NCBI RefSeq assembly: GCF_000178155.2
Contig: NZ_ADKM02000094.1
Coordinates: 1 to 42,811 of the forward strand
Direction of reading: 5' to 3'
DNA length: 42,811 nucleotides
Origin: Hominimerdicola alba 8
Lineage (GTDB): Bacteria; Bacillota; Clostridia; Oscillospirales; Ruminococcaceae
Each line of letters starts with the position of its first letter. Positions within the stretch are counted from its first letter, which is position 1. Under the pieces are notes generated by a model. The model ran no database searches and was not told where the DNA came from. It was given only the letters and a program-made list of their open reading frames with translations. The position numbers and the translations under genes are program-made. Below are positions 9,022 to 16,929 of the stretch, piece after piece.

Positions 9022-9292
9022 CGTCTATTACAACCTTAAAAAGCAGGAAAAGGAAGCTATCAACGAGCTGATGCAATATGTGCAGGCAAACAGCGATCAG
9101 ATGGAGAAGGATATTACCGCCTGTGCAGGCAAAGTAAAATCGGCGACCGAAGTCGCCGAAAAAGCATCAATTCAGATCAGCAAGTCGGTGAAGCGTTTCT
9201 GCACTGTCAGAACGATAGGCGATCTTCTGTACTATGCTGCACCTGTTGCAGTGGTGATAGATGTACTGCTGAGGTTGTTTGATTTTATCTGA
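8495..9292 (+). CDS. Coiled-coil protein with C-terminal membrane segment, overlapping the relaxase tail
   Basis: A 265-residue frame beginning inside the relaxase gene and sharing 527 nt with it in a different reading frame. ATG 8495 has AAAGGA about 7 nt upstream. Beyond the overlap (9022-9292) it is the only plus-strand frame and continues as a long helical, probably coiled-coil region (about residues 115-235, rich in E, K, N, A and M). It ends with a hydrophobic segment (DLLYYAAPVAVVIDVLLRLF) that could be a membrane anchor. Being open across both the overlap and the unique region supports a real gene. It may be a membrane-tethered mobilisation accessory factor; the function is not recognised. 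Its stop codon abuts that of the convergent STAND gene within the palindrome TGATCA. Confidence 0.72.
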   Translation: MSLERINEDVKIKNSQEQQLSPKPDEEVIISEKTGKTIPQETIRPFSRENHQRLQELAEHRTESRYAVQETQEQLPMEYKPEIVLAPALPQGIDNIKARVHQLLDRSGANTQNAKVDERVLLMASAVLEMCDLLKIYSESMNSEMERLNESASHNLNLQEMYAKTVENVTNLAVGNVYYNLKKQEKEAINELMQYVQANSDQMEKDITACAGKVKSATEVAEKASIQISKSVKRFCTVRTIGDLLYYAAPVAVVIDVLLRLFDFI

Positions 9293-11227
9293 TCATTCGT
9301 CATTCAAGCCGAAAATCTCAGCATCATCTTCCTCTGAAACAATGAATGATTTGATAAGCGGATCCGAGGGCGGCTCCTTGCCGTCCTCATGAGCGTGCCA
9401 GCGAGGATTGGTCTCTGTTTTTTCAAGAGTCTGCTTGATAAGATCAAAGTTTTCGCTGTCCTTGAAACGCTCAAAAAACTGAGCCTTGTCTGCCTGGTAC
9501 AGCAGGCGGTGTTTGAAAATGTTCTTGTTATAGTTCATAGCCAAGCAGCTCATAGCCATATCTGTGCTGAAATTGCTTTCGATCTTGAAGTAAAACTGAA
9601 ACAGCAGATGATATGCAACAAAAACATCACTTTCGATCATCGTTAGATATTTCAAGGGTGAAATTCTATCAGCAATCTCAGCAAGTACTTCTTTGGGAGC
9701 TTCGCTTGTATCCGTAGAGAACAAAGTCTCACCGAACGCAAGCATTTCTTCAGGGTTGATCTTATAATCGGCTTCAACGAGCTTGCGTACAATAGAGGTT
9801 ATGGAGATCGTACCGTCAGAGTTATCATGGATAAAGCCGAGGTCGATCAGCTTGTCTATCTCTGTGAAATCAATAAGCCTTGTCAATTTCTGAAACAACA
9901 TTTTCGGAACACCCGATTCGGGCATGAAACGCATATATGACAGAACATATTTATCGGTAACAGTGAGGTCTGCCTTTCTGAACAGGCTTTCAATGTGACG
10001 ATAGTGTGTGTCGGTCTTAGGCTTACGGTCTTTATTAGCAGGGATTCTTGCTTTCATATTCTTGATTCCTCCTACAAGGGCATCTGCACAGGTATCGGGC
10101 GTGTCGGTTCCTCTTTTCATGGAGCGGGCGCACAGCTCCAATGAAAACGGATATTTATCTGTTATCAACGCAAGACGGTGCATTTTGAATTTTACATCAG
10201 AATCATTCTCATCAAACGGATAAAACTGCTTTATCAGATCATATGATTCACGGAATGTCCTGAACTCTGTCAGGTCATATACAGTAAAATCATCGTCATA
10301 GTGAGAATAGGAAATGAAAATAACATCACATTCCAATTCAAGAAGGTCAGGCAGTTTTGAGTCACGATCGGCAGGAACATTATAGTTGTCGATGATGAGC
10401 AGGAGATTTTTACCAAATGCCGACAGAAGTTCAAGGTTTTCTTCATAGAGAGCTTCAATGTCACTGCGGATAAATGCCATATTCGGCAGAACATTCGCAA
10501 TAATATCTGCTATGCCGTTATGATATTCATTGTAATTATAATATCCGATATGGGCATATTCCGAAGCATACTTTTGCGCATAAGTGCGGACAAGCTCGCT
10601 CTTGCCGACACCTGCAACGCCTGTCAGAAACACTTTACCATCGGACTGCATCAATGCGTGCAGCTCTTCAAGCTCCTTTTCACGTCCAGTAAAATATTTT
10701 GGCGGAGCTTTAGGTTTAGCTTTGGAAAACAGACCTTCTGAGTTGCTGTTCGGATCATAGTAGTAGTCCGCATACCAGTTCTTATCAGCCTTATAATACG
10801 GACGGTATGCGGCAATGGTCACAGCAGTATAGAACACTTCCGCAAGATGTTCATCATCGGAGTATTCACGGGTATTATTCAAAGCAAACTGCTTTTTATA
10901 GGGTTTGGATATAAGCGGATCATTGATGATAAGGTCAAAGAACGAAACATGGAGCTGCGGTTTGTCGAGGATGTATTTCAGCATACCTTTAATATCACCG
11001 AGCAGTACAGACTTATCCTTTCGCACATAAAAATCCGTGATATTAGAGGATAACGTGCGAGTGCCTTTATTCAGCTTTGACGGTTCTGAACGGTCATATT
11101 CCGGACTGGTCGGATCGTTAAAATAGGACTTGAACAGCATATCCACCAATGCCTGATAGGTGCCCACAGACGATGATACGAGCTGTTTATAAAGAATGGC
11201 GATCACGGTTTTGATATCACAGTTCAT
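9293..11227 (-). CDS. STAND/NB-ARC-type NTPase, probable defence protein
   Basis: A 644-residue signal-transduction NTPase. The NTPase module begins with a typical GREKELEEL box at 181-189, then Walker A GVAGVGKS at 203-210, Walker B LLLIIDN at 275-281 and a CDVIFISYSH strand at 300-309. Winged-helix and helical repeat-like sequence follows. The N-terminal ~150 residues (helical, charged) match no effector I recognise, and the C-terminal ~250 residues are a likely sensor. In bacteria, STAND proteins of this layout commonly act as abortive-infection or Avs-like phage sensors. The gene sits alone on the strand opposite the mobilisation and replication genes, has its own promoter and is more AT-rich than its neighbours, all typical of cargo. 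The defence role is inference. GAAAGGAGCT lies upstream of the ATG. Confidence 0.78.
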   Translation of the reverse strand: MNCDIKTVIAILYKQLVSSSVGTYQALVDMLFKSYFNDPTSPEYDRSEPSKLNKGTRTLSSNITDFYVRKDKSVLLGDIKGMLKYILDKPQLHVSFFDLIINDPLISKPYKKQFALNNTREYSDDEHLAEVFYTAVTIAAYRPYYKADKNWYADYYYDPNSNSEGLFSKAKPKAPPKYFTGREKELEELHALMQSDGKVFLTGVAGVGKSELVRTYAQKYASEYAHIGYYNYNEYHNGIADIIANVLPNMAFIRSDIEALYEENLELLSAFGKNLLLIIDNYNVPADRDSKLPDLLELECDVIFISYSHYDDDFTVYDLTEFRTFRESYDLIKQFYPFDENDSDVKFKMHRLALITDKYPFSLELCARSMKRGTDTPDTCADALVGGIKNMKARIPANKDRKPKTDTHYRHIESLFRKADLTVTDKYVLSYMRFMPESGVPKMLFQKLTRLIDFTEIDKLIDLGFIHDNSDGTISITSIVRKLVEADYKINPEEMLAFGETLFSTDTSEAPKEVLAEIADRISPLKYLTMIESDVFVAYHLLFQFYFKIESNFSTDMAMSCLAMNYNKNIFKHRLLYQADKAQFFERFKDSENFDLIKQTLEKTETNPRWHAHEDGKEPPSDPLIKSFIVSEEDDAEIFGLNDE

Positions 11228-11259
11228 ACGGCAGCTCCTTTCGATATTATACCAATATA

Positions 11260-11288
11260 ATTATATCACAAAGCCATATCAAATTCAA
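11260..11288 (-). promoter_or_regulatory. Sigma-A-type promoter for the STAND NTPase gene
   Basis: On the minus strand TTGAAT (11283-11288) and TATAAT (11260-11265) are separated by exactly 17 nt, 33 nt upstream of the start codon. Confidence 0.7.
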
Positions 11289-11336
11289 GCAATATCGGAA
11301 AATGTGCTGTGCTATTCTTACAAAATACAGGCTATT

Positions 11337-11410
11337 TATTTGTGCAAACAAATAGTTATTCTTTTAACTTAGACATATTTCATTATTTGTTGTACGTTTT
11401 CGTGCAACAA
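11337..11410. promoter_or_regulatory. Two dyads in the divergent control region (candidate operators)
   Basis: Two inverted repeats lie between the divergent STAND and CHC2 genes. TATTTGT-gcaa-ACAAATA (11337-11354) is perfect. TTGTTGTACG-tttt-CGTGCAACAA (11387-11410) has one mismatch-type pair. They could be repressor sites for the replication genes. No repressor gene is visible nearby apart from the small excisionase-like protein. Confidence 0.5.
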
Positions 11411-11449
11411 AAGGACGTTATTTTGCTGTAAGTGAAAGGAGGTTTTTAC

Positions 11450-12046
11450 ATGACAATATTTGAAGAAGTAAAAGAGCTTGTGGACGTGCCCACTGCCGCC
11501 CGAAGTTACGGCGTGGAAGTTCACCGAGGAAACATGGCACTCTGCCCGTTCCACAGGGAGCGTCATCCGTCCTGCAAGCTGTATGAAGATCATTATTACT
11601 GTTTCGGTTGTCAGGCTCACGGCGATGTTATCAAACTGGTGCAGGAGCTTTTCGGGCTGTCAGCTATCGAAGCTGTGAAGCAGATCAACAGCGATTTCGC
11701 TCTCGGTCTGGACTTGGACAAGCCACCCGACAATAAAGCTATCCAAAAACGACGCAGGGAGATCGAACAGCGAAAAGCAGAGAAACTGCATATCACCCGA
11801 ATGTATGACATTCTGCTCAGGTACTTTACCCTACTTCATAAATACAAGATACGCTATGCCCCGAAAGCTCCCGAAGATGAGATAGACAGGCGGTACATTT
11901 ATGCCATTCACCATATTGATTATGCGTGGTATCTGCTGGAGACTTTCAACCGTACCGATAAGCAGGGGCAAGATGAGATAAAATTGGAGGTAGACAGGAT
12001 TGAACGAGAATACAAACGATGTGTCGAAGAATGGGGAGAATGTTGA
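11450..12046 (+). CDS. CHC2 zinc-finger primase-like protein
   Basis: A 198-residue protein with the DNA primase-type zinc finger near its N-terminus: Cys32, His35, Cys51 and Cys54 in the segments LCPFHRERHPSC and YYCFGCQAHGD. Bacterial primases use this finger to recognise template. Here the TOPRIM catalytic domain is absent and the rest is a charged helical region, so the protein probably recruits to DNA rather than makes primers alone. ATG 11450 has AAAGGAGG 7 nt upstream; the GTG six codons earlier overlaps that site and is unlikely. It overlaps the following helicase gene by 47 nt, suggesting a joint replication function. Confidence 0.82.
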   Translation: MTIFEEVKELVDVPTAARSYGVEVHRGNMALCPFHRERHPSCKLYEDHYYCFGCQAHGDVIKLVQELFGLSAIEAVKQINSDFALGLDLDKPPDNKAIQKRRREIEQRKAEKLHITRMYDILLRYFTLLHKYKIRYAPKAPEDEIDRRYIYAIHHIDYAWYLLETFNRTDKQGQDEIKLEVDRIEREYKRCVEEWGEC

Positions 12047-13382
12047 AGTAACCACTCCGCCTGAAAAGAAAAAGCAGGAACGTGAGCTTCCCGACTGGAT
12101 GCTCGATAAAACTACGGTCAACGAGCTGAAATTCTGCAAGCTGTTCACGCAGAAGCACCCCATGAAGTGCATTGGCGGACGGTTTTTCGACTATGACGGA
12201 CTGGTGGACGAGAACGCACTTGGGGCGGAGGTCTATCGTATGCTCCGTCAGGGCGTGTGGATAGGGCTTTCAAAGAAAGTTGTGCAGATCATGGACGCAC
12301 TGCGGCTTTATACATACAGCGCACCGCTTAACCCTGACCTCAACTTTATCCATGTGCAGAATGGAAAGCTCGACCTGAATGGCAACTTTTATCCACGAAA
12401 GGAGTTCTGCCAAAACCGCCTGAACATCTGCTATGACCCGAATATCCGCAACGGTGCGTATTATCCCGAAAGGTTCCTGACATTCCTCATGGAACTGCTC
12501 ACCCCTGAAGATGTGACCACCTTGCAGGAATATCTCGGCTATCTGCTGATACCGTCCACCAAAGGGCAGAAGATGATGTTTCTTATAGGTCAGGGCGGTG
12601 AGGGAAAGAGCCGTATCGGCATCGTTCTTCGTGAGATATTCATGGACAATATGCTGACGGGGAATGTCCACCGCATCGAGAATGACCGCTTTTTCCGCTA
12701 CAATCTCAAAGACCGCCTGCTTATGGTGGACGATGATATGCAGATGCAGGCGCTGTCGTCCACGGGATATATCAAGAACCTTGTCACCGCCGAAACGCCC
12801 ATAGATGTTGAAGCCAAAGGCAAGCAGAGCGAACAGGCGCTCCTGTACACAAGGCTATTGTGTTTCGGCAACGGCAGTCCGAAAACGCTTTATGACAAGA
12901 GCAAGGGATTTTCACGGCGAATGATAATCCTCACCACCTTGCCGCCGCCCGAACGCCGTATCATTGACCCGTACATCGCCGAGAAGTTCATCGCCGAGAA
13001 AGAGAAGATTTTTTGCTGGATGTATGACGGACTGCTCCGCCTGCTTGCCAACAATTACCGCTTCACGATCTCCGACAGGGCAAGGCAGAATGTCATGGAG
13101 ACTATGCAGGACAACTGCAATATCACGGAATTTCTGGAAGATACGGACAGGGTGCAGTATGGGGGAAATCTGCGGGTCGCATCATCGGCACTGTATGACA
13201 GTTATTACCATTGGTGCGAGGACAACGCCCTCACCGCCCTGAAACGTGAGACTTTTGTATCATGGCTCAGGCAGAATGAAGCGACGTATCATATCAAGTA
13301 TGATCTCAATATTCCGAGTGGGAGCAGTCATGTCCGAGGCTTCAAGGGCATTGCGTTAAAGTTTAAGGCAAGTACCTATTAA
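12000..13382 (+). CDS. Phage/plasmid D5/P4-type primase-helicase (helicase part)
   Basis: A 460-residue superfamily-3-like replicative helicase of the D5/P4 group, which unwinds the element's origin. Walker A GQGGEGKS is at residues 197-204 and Walker B LLMVDDD at 240-246. The preceding region (about 100-190) matches the D5 N-terminal module, and a winged-helix-like C-terminus (about 375-455) would touch DNA. No primase active site is present; the CHC2 protein next door may supply part of that role. The start is TTG at 12000 with GGAGG 9 nt upstream, inside the end of the CHC2 gene. The GTGTA-rich repeats immediately downstream could be its origin. Confidence 0.85.
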   Translation: MNENTNDVSKNGENVEVTTPPEKKKQERELPDWMLDKTTVNELKFCKLFTQKHPMKCIGGRFFDYDGLVDENALGAEVYRMLRQGVWIGLSKKVVQIMDALRLYTYSAPLNPDLNFIHVQNGKLDLNGNFYPRKEFCQNRLNICYDPNIRNGAYYPERFLTFLMELLTPEDVTTLQEYLGYLLIPSTKGQKMMFLIGQGGEGKSRIGIVLREIFMDNMLTGNVHRIENDRFFRYNLKDRLLMVDDDMQMQALSSTGYIKNLVTAETPIDVEAKGKQSEQALLYTRLLCFGNGSPKTLYDKSKGFSRRMIILTTLPPPERRIIDPYIAEKFIAEKEKIFCWMYDGLLRLLANNYRFTISDRARQNVMETMQDNCNITEFLEDTDRVQYGGNLRVASSALYDSYYHWCEDNALTALKRETFVSWLRQNEATYHIKYDLNIPSGSSHVRGFKGIALKFKASTY

Positions 13383-13545
13383 GGCGTGTAGGCGTGTAAA
13401 GCTCGTAACTGCGAGCTTTCTGCCGTGTAGGTCAGGTGTGTGACCGCAGAAACGGCGTGTGGCACACACGCTGTCAGACACTTTACACGGCATAGGCACA
13501 CGCTTAAAACAGCGTATTTGCGCCGTTTACACGGGAACACGCCAT
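13383..13545. repeat. GTGTA/TACAC repeat cluster, candidate origin or excision-site array
   Basis: Dense short repeats lie between the helicase and excisionase-like genes. GGCGTGTA occurs twice in tandem at 13383-13398, GCCGTGTAG occurs at about 13422, and inverted forms TTTACACGGC and TTTACACGGG occur near 13480 and 13527. A perfect 8-bp dyad AAAGCTCG/CGAGCTTT lies at 13398-13419. Iteron-like motifs next to a replicative helicase suggest an origin; binding by the excisionase is an alternative. Confidence 0.5.
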
Positions 13546-13590
13546 TTTATCAAGTTGTTTATGTTCCGAAAAATAAAGGAGGAAAAAAGA

Positions 13591-13806
13591 ATGGAGAAAG
13601 TTCTTTACACAGTCAAAGAGGTATCGCAGATACTTCACACAAACCCGTCCTATGTTTATCAGCTCATCAATACGGGGCTGCTGCCTGTTCTGAAGCTGGG
13701 CTCATATAAGGTTCGGCACGAAGCTCTGATGAAGTTCCTGTCCGAATACGAGGGCTATGATCTTTCCGACCCGAATAATGTGGAAAAGATCACTGCCACA
13801 GCATAA
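13591..13806 (+). CDS. Excisionase-like helix-turn-helix protein
   Basis: A 71-residue MerR/excisionase-type DNA-binding protein (helix-turn-helix_17 class). The recognition region is LYTVKEVSQILHTNPSYVYQ with the wing LLPVLKLGSYKVR. It lies immediately beside the integrase and converges on it, the usual place for a recombination directionality factor. The frame extends upstream to 13459, but ATG 13591 has AAAGGAGG 8 nt before it and gives the normal family length. Confidence 0.82.
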   Translation: MEKVLYTVKEVSQILHTNPSYVYQLINTGLLPVLKLGSYKVRHEALMKFLSEYEGYDLSDPNNVEKITATA

Positions 13807-13811
13807 AAACT

Positions 13812-13846
13812 GAGGATAGCATCATGAAAAGGTGCTATCCTCTTTT
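13812..13846. terminator. Bidirectional terminator between xis-like and int genes
   Basis: A perfect 10-bp stem GAGGATAGCA/TGCTATCCTC (13812-13821 with 13833-13842) is followed by TTTT on the plus strand and lies between convergent genes. Confidence 0.8.
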
Positions 13847-13850
13847 ATGT

Positions 13851-15038
13851 TTATTTGAACACATCTTCCAGCGCTCTCTTGCTCAGCTCTGCCTGATTCT
13901 GCGTCAGATGATTGTAGATGTCCATGGTAACGCTGATGTTTTTGTGACCCAATCTCTCCTGTACATATTTAATAGGAAGCCCAGCTTCGAGCAGACGGGT
14001 GCAGTGTGTATGGCGCAGGGAATGGAATGTGAAAGCAGGATAGAACTTGTGTATGACCTGACTTGTGTGCTGTATCGTTCTCGGCTGAATGAAACCGCCG
14101 TTCTCATATACGTTTACAAAGTCTATCACGTTGCCTGTACTTTCGTTGATGCCGAGTTCTTCATCGTAGTATATCAGCGAGTATTCATCGGCGTAGTATT
14201 CCTTTGCCCGTATCTGCTTTTCCTGCAATTCTTTCAGCAGTTCCACGATAGTTTCATCTATATCTATCGTTCTGCTTGAATTGTACTTCGGCGGAGTCAG
14301 ATACCAGAACTTCTTTTCCAGATCCCATTGAAGCTGTTTATTGATCGTGACTGTCCTGTCAGCGAAGTTCACGTTATCCCATGTGATCGCAAAGGCTTCA
14401 CCGAGACGCATACCGCAGTGATAGGCGAACATCAGCGGAAGATAGGTGGAACTGCCTTTCGGGAAACGCACAAATATCTCGTCGATAATATCCTTTTCGA
14501 TGACCTCACGCTTATACTGTGACGAACGGTAATTTGTGCGTGAGCCTTTGGGTATCTTCACATACGCCATAGGCGAGGTTTTCAGATAGTGAAGCGGCTG
14601 TACGGCATAGTTCAGGCTGCTTGACAGCACACCCTTGATGCCGATGACGGTATTCTTGCTGTAACCGTTAGCGACCATATCGTTGATCAGCTTCTGAAGC
14701 TGTTCCGCTGTGATCGTAGCAAGACGGTACTTGCCGATCTTCGGAGATATATGAAGCCTGATATACTTTTTATAGTTAGCGACAGTGGTTGGTTTCAGAT
14801 TCGGGATACAGTACATCTCGATCCAGTAATTGAGGTAGTCGTGCATGGAAAGTTCGGAAGGCGTGTTCACTGTGCCTGCGGTCTGGTATTCGTGCATAGC
14901 CTTGACACCTTCGCTGACCGCTTCTGCCTTTGTATTGAAACCGCCCTTGCTGATACGCTTTCGCTTGCCGTCCATTTTGGCTATCTCAAAGTAGTATTCC
15001 CATTTCTTTCCACGCTTGCGAGCGTTGATATCTGCCAT
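13851..15038 (-). CDS. int: Tyrosine recombinase integrase of the mobile element
   Basis: A 395-residue Tn916/phage-type tyrosine integrase. Residues 1-50 form the arm-binding domain (KRGKKWEYYFEIA), about 62-150 the core-binding SAM-like domain, and 180-395 the catalytic domain. Catalytic residues visible are Arg211 (HCGMRLGEA), a Lys in the beta-hairpin near 251, His339 and Arg342 (HSLRHTH), His365 (RLGHKN) and the nucleophile Tyr375 (MDIYNHL). I chose the ATG at 15038 (MADINARKRG), preceded by GAGGGTGAT; the frame itself extends to 15071. It is transcribed towards the element interior, with the presumed right attachment site directly upstream. Confidence 0.93.
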   Translation of the reverse strand: MADINARKRGKKWEYYFEIAKMDGKRKRISKGGFNTKAEAVSEGVKAMHEYQTAGTVNTPSELSMHDYLNYWIEMYCIPNLKPTTVANYKKYIRLHISPKIGKYRLATITAEQLQKLINDMVANGYSKNTVIGIKGVLSSSLNYAVQPLHYLKTSPMAYVKIPKGSRTNYRSSQYKREVIEKDIIDEIFVRFPKGSSTYLPLMFAYHCGMRLGEAFAITWDNVNFADRTVTINKQLQWDLEKKFWYLTPPKYNSSRTIDIDETIVELLKELQEKQIRAKEYYADEYSLIYYDEELGINESTGNVIDFVNVYENGGFIQPRTIQHTSQVIHKFYPAFTFHSLRHTHCTRLLEAGLPIKYVQERLGHKNISVTMDIYNHLTQNQAELSKRALEDVFK

Positions 15039-15089
15039 AAGATCACCCTCATTTATTATAGCGCGCCACACCCGAAAAAGTCAAGCATT

Positions 15090-15111
15090 TTTGTCACCCA
15101 TTTGTCACCCA
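15090..15111. repeat. Tandem 11-bp repeat upstream of int (candidate arm-type sites)
   Basis: TTTGTCACCCA occurs twice head to tail, 50-70 nt upstream of the integrase start. Short direct repeats in this position are typical binding sites for the N-terminal domain of Tn916-class integrases. Confidence 0.6.
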
Positions 15112-15248
15112 AAAATAAATTTTTGTGAGTAAAACGCCGTCAAAATAGATTTTGATAAATTTTCGACAATGCGTTATAACGGCGTAGTTACGGGCTTTTC
15201 TCGTCATTGCAAGTCACTTCTCGTAACAGTAAATTTTTTTGACATTGC

Positions 15249-15317
15249 ATGGGCAACAACCCGATGGTTGGTGCGACAGTTGCTTGCGCAGTTGCTGTTG
15301 AAGAGGCTATGAAGTGA
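15249..15317 (+). pseudogene. 22-codon 3' remnant of a host gene at the probable right attachment junction
   Basis: A short frame reads MGNNPMVGATVACAVAVEEA then MK and stop. It has no ribosome binding site and a stop codon just upstream, but looks like the C-terminus of a real protein and ends 45 nt before a strong terminator. Integration of an element into the 3' end of a gene leaves exactly this kind of piece beyond the integrase. I do not recognise the parent protein. Confidence 0.5.
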
Positions 15318-15362
15318 TTCGCTCTGCGCGATTAAATTCAAGCACTTATAACATGTATCATG

Positions 15363-15397
15363 ATGACACTCGTTCTTCTGAGCGAGTGTCATTTTTA
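15363..15397 (+). terminator. Intrinsic terminator after the gene remnant
   Basis: A perfect 10-bp stem ATGACACTCG/CGAGTGTCAT (15363-15372 with 15383-15392) is followed by TTTT. A second hairpin-like stretch lies at about 15411-15450. Confidence 0.8.
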
Positions 15398-15546
15398 TGC
15401 CCGAAAACAGGCGCAAAAAAGAGCCTTTCCGCCATATGGCAGAAAAGCCCTTGTTGCTGTTCAAATGTAAAATAAATGTGGCTATTTCGCTGAAACACCC
15501 CAAAAACTTAAGGCGATCGGCGCGTATATTTTTGTTTACCTATTTT

Positions 15547-15670
15547 TTAGCACACCAGCTGAAAATGCTGTAAACAAAAGGATAATTGAGCGCCCCATAT
15601 CTTTCTCCAGCCACCTTAAGTTCTGTAAAACCGCCGTTTTTTGTGGTGTGTCAGCGGGATAACCACGTAA
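15547..15670 (+). repeat. Interspersed repeat R2, longest uninterrupted copy
   Basis: About 120 bp sharing long identical blocks with sequences at about 27,089-27,247, 36,950-37,168 and 40,938-41,102. Shared blocks include AAATGCTGTAAACAAAAGG, CACCTTAAGTTCTG and GTGTGTCAGCGGGATAACCA. Here CACACCAGCTGAAA (15551-15564) lacks the palindromic insertion found at the corresponding place at 27,107 and 36,963. No coding capacity is evident. Confidence 0.8.
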
Positions 15671-15700
15671 ATAAATGCAGAACTACGCCCACTCGCATCA

Positions 15701-16666
15701 TCAGATGCGGTTATCAAGGAACGCGAGGGTCTTTTCATCATAGACCAAGTCCTGCGCCGCCATGTTCTCTTCCATCTGCCACAGCTTTGTCACCGCGAAA
15801 ACCGATGATACAAAGAACGGCTGACTGTTCAGATAGCCCAGCGGTACTACTGCGGGCGGAGTGCCTGTTTGCTTGCAGAGCTGCTTCACGCGCGCGAGTC
15901 TTGCAAGGTTCGCGGTAGATGCAAACTGGCTCTCAGGGAGATTAGTCGCGGCATCGCCTTTGGCAAACTTCGCGAAAAAGCCCTTAGCCTGCGGCGAAAA
16001 CGCCATAACAGGGAAGTGGTGCCTGCGGTACCAGCTAAATTCCTTCGTGTCCATACAGACCAGAGTCGGGTCACCCAGAATATCAGTGCTTGCGTGGGCA
16101 AGAGAATAGTTTATCTGGCTGATGCGTATCAGTTCAAGACCGTTTTCAGCCGCGAAACGGTTAGCCTTTTCTATGCGGGCGGTAGTCCAGTTGGAAACGC
16201 CGATGAAATGTACCCTGCCCTGACGGTAAAAGTCATCAAGTATCGGCATGATCTCCTCGACAGGCAGGTGGGTGTCATCACGGTGCAGGAAATATATGTC
16301 AACATAGTCGGTCTTAAGGCACTCAAGACTTTTGGCGAGGTCATATTCAAGACTTGCCCTGTCAAGTCTGGATTCGCCCGTTTGTCTGTCATGGTGACCG
16401 CCTTTGGTGGATATGATGACTTTATCACGGTTGTTGCGTGCTTCCAGCCAGTTGCCGATGACTTTCTCGCTGACATCAGCGCCGTCTTCGACCCATTCGC
16501 AGTAAACACGGGCAGTGTCAATGCAGTTGCCGCCCAGTTCGATATACTTGTCAAGAATCGAAAAATAGATATCCTCGTTGGCGAACCTGTCAAAATTGGC
16601 AGTCCCGTAGGTAAGGCTGGGAACTTTTATCTCGTATTTATCGTTTTTGAGTGTGTAGCTTAACAT
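15701..16666 (-). CDS. Aldo/keto reductase
   Basis: A 321-residue NADPH-dependent oxidoreductase of the aldo/keto reductase superfamily, a TIM barrel acting in the cytosol. The catalytic tetrad is visible: Asp50 and Tyr55 (NCIDTARVYCEW), Lys88 (IISTKGG) and His128 (IYFLHRDD). The segment FIGVSNWT near residue 153 and a full length of about 320 residues fit the family. GGGGAGGT lies 7 nt before the ATG. The physiological substrate cannot be predicted. Monocistronic; flanked by repeat R2 downstream and by the divergent ylxM promoter region upstream. Confidence 0.9.
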   Translation of the reverse strand: MLSYTLKNDKYEIKVPSLTYGTANFDRFANEDIYFSILDKYIELGGNCIDTARVYCEWVEDGADVSEKVIGNWLEARNNRDKVIISTKGGHHDRQTGESRLDRASLEYDLAKSLECLKTDYVDIYFLHRDDTHLPVEEIMPILDDFYRQGRVHFIGVSNWTTARIEKANRFAAENGLELIRISQINYSLAHASTDILGDPTLVCMDTKEFSWYRRHHFPVMAFSPQAKGFFAKFAKGDAATNLPESQFASTANLARLARVKQLCKQTGTPPAVVPLGYLNSQPFFVSSVFAVTKLWQMEENMAAQDLVYDEKTLAFLDNRI

Positions 16667-16824
16667 TTTGCTTTGACCTCCCCTTATAGTATGATAATAT
16701 CAAATCATAAGCGGGAAAACAGCTGATAATGCGCCCCGCAAGTTTGTTATCTGATAATTATAACATATAAATATCGTGATTTATATAATAAATTGTTAAA
16801 TTTTATGTTTTTGATATTGCCCTC

Positions 16825-16853
16825 TTGACAAACGAAGAATTATGGTATATAAT
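16825..16853 (+). promoter_or_regulatory. Sigma-A promoter of the ylxM-ffh operon
   Basis: Consensus TTGACA (16825-16830) and TATAAT (16848-16853) with a 17-nt spacer, 77 nt before the ylxM start. Confidence 0.85.
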
Positions 16854-16929
16854 AGTTTGTGTTGTAAAGCTGTTAGGCTTTACAGATGTGCGAGAAAAGT
16901 AACAGTTTGTCGGAGGGGAGTTGACCGTT

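Noticed and set aside
13398-13419. Terminator after the helicase gene
   Set aside because: The AAAGCTCG/CGAGCTTT hairpin is not followed by a T run; it is listed as part of the repeat cluster instead.
13851-14279. 151-residue plus-strand ORF inside the integrase gene
   Set aside because: It is antisense to the catalytic domain, whose R, H-x-x-R and Y residues are intact.
15586-15918. 110-residue plus-strand ORF
   Set aside because: It runs across repeat R2 and antisense to the aldo/keto reductase, has no ribosome binding site and no coherent composition.
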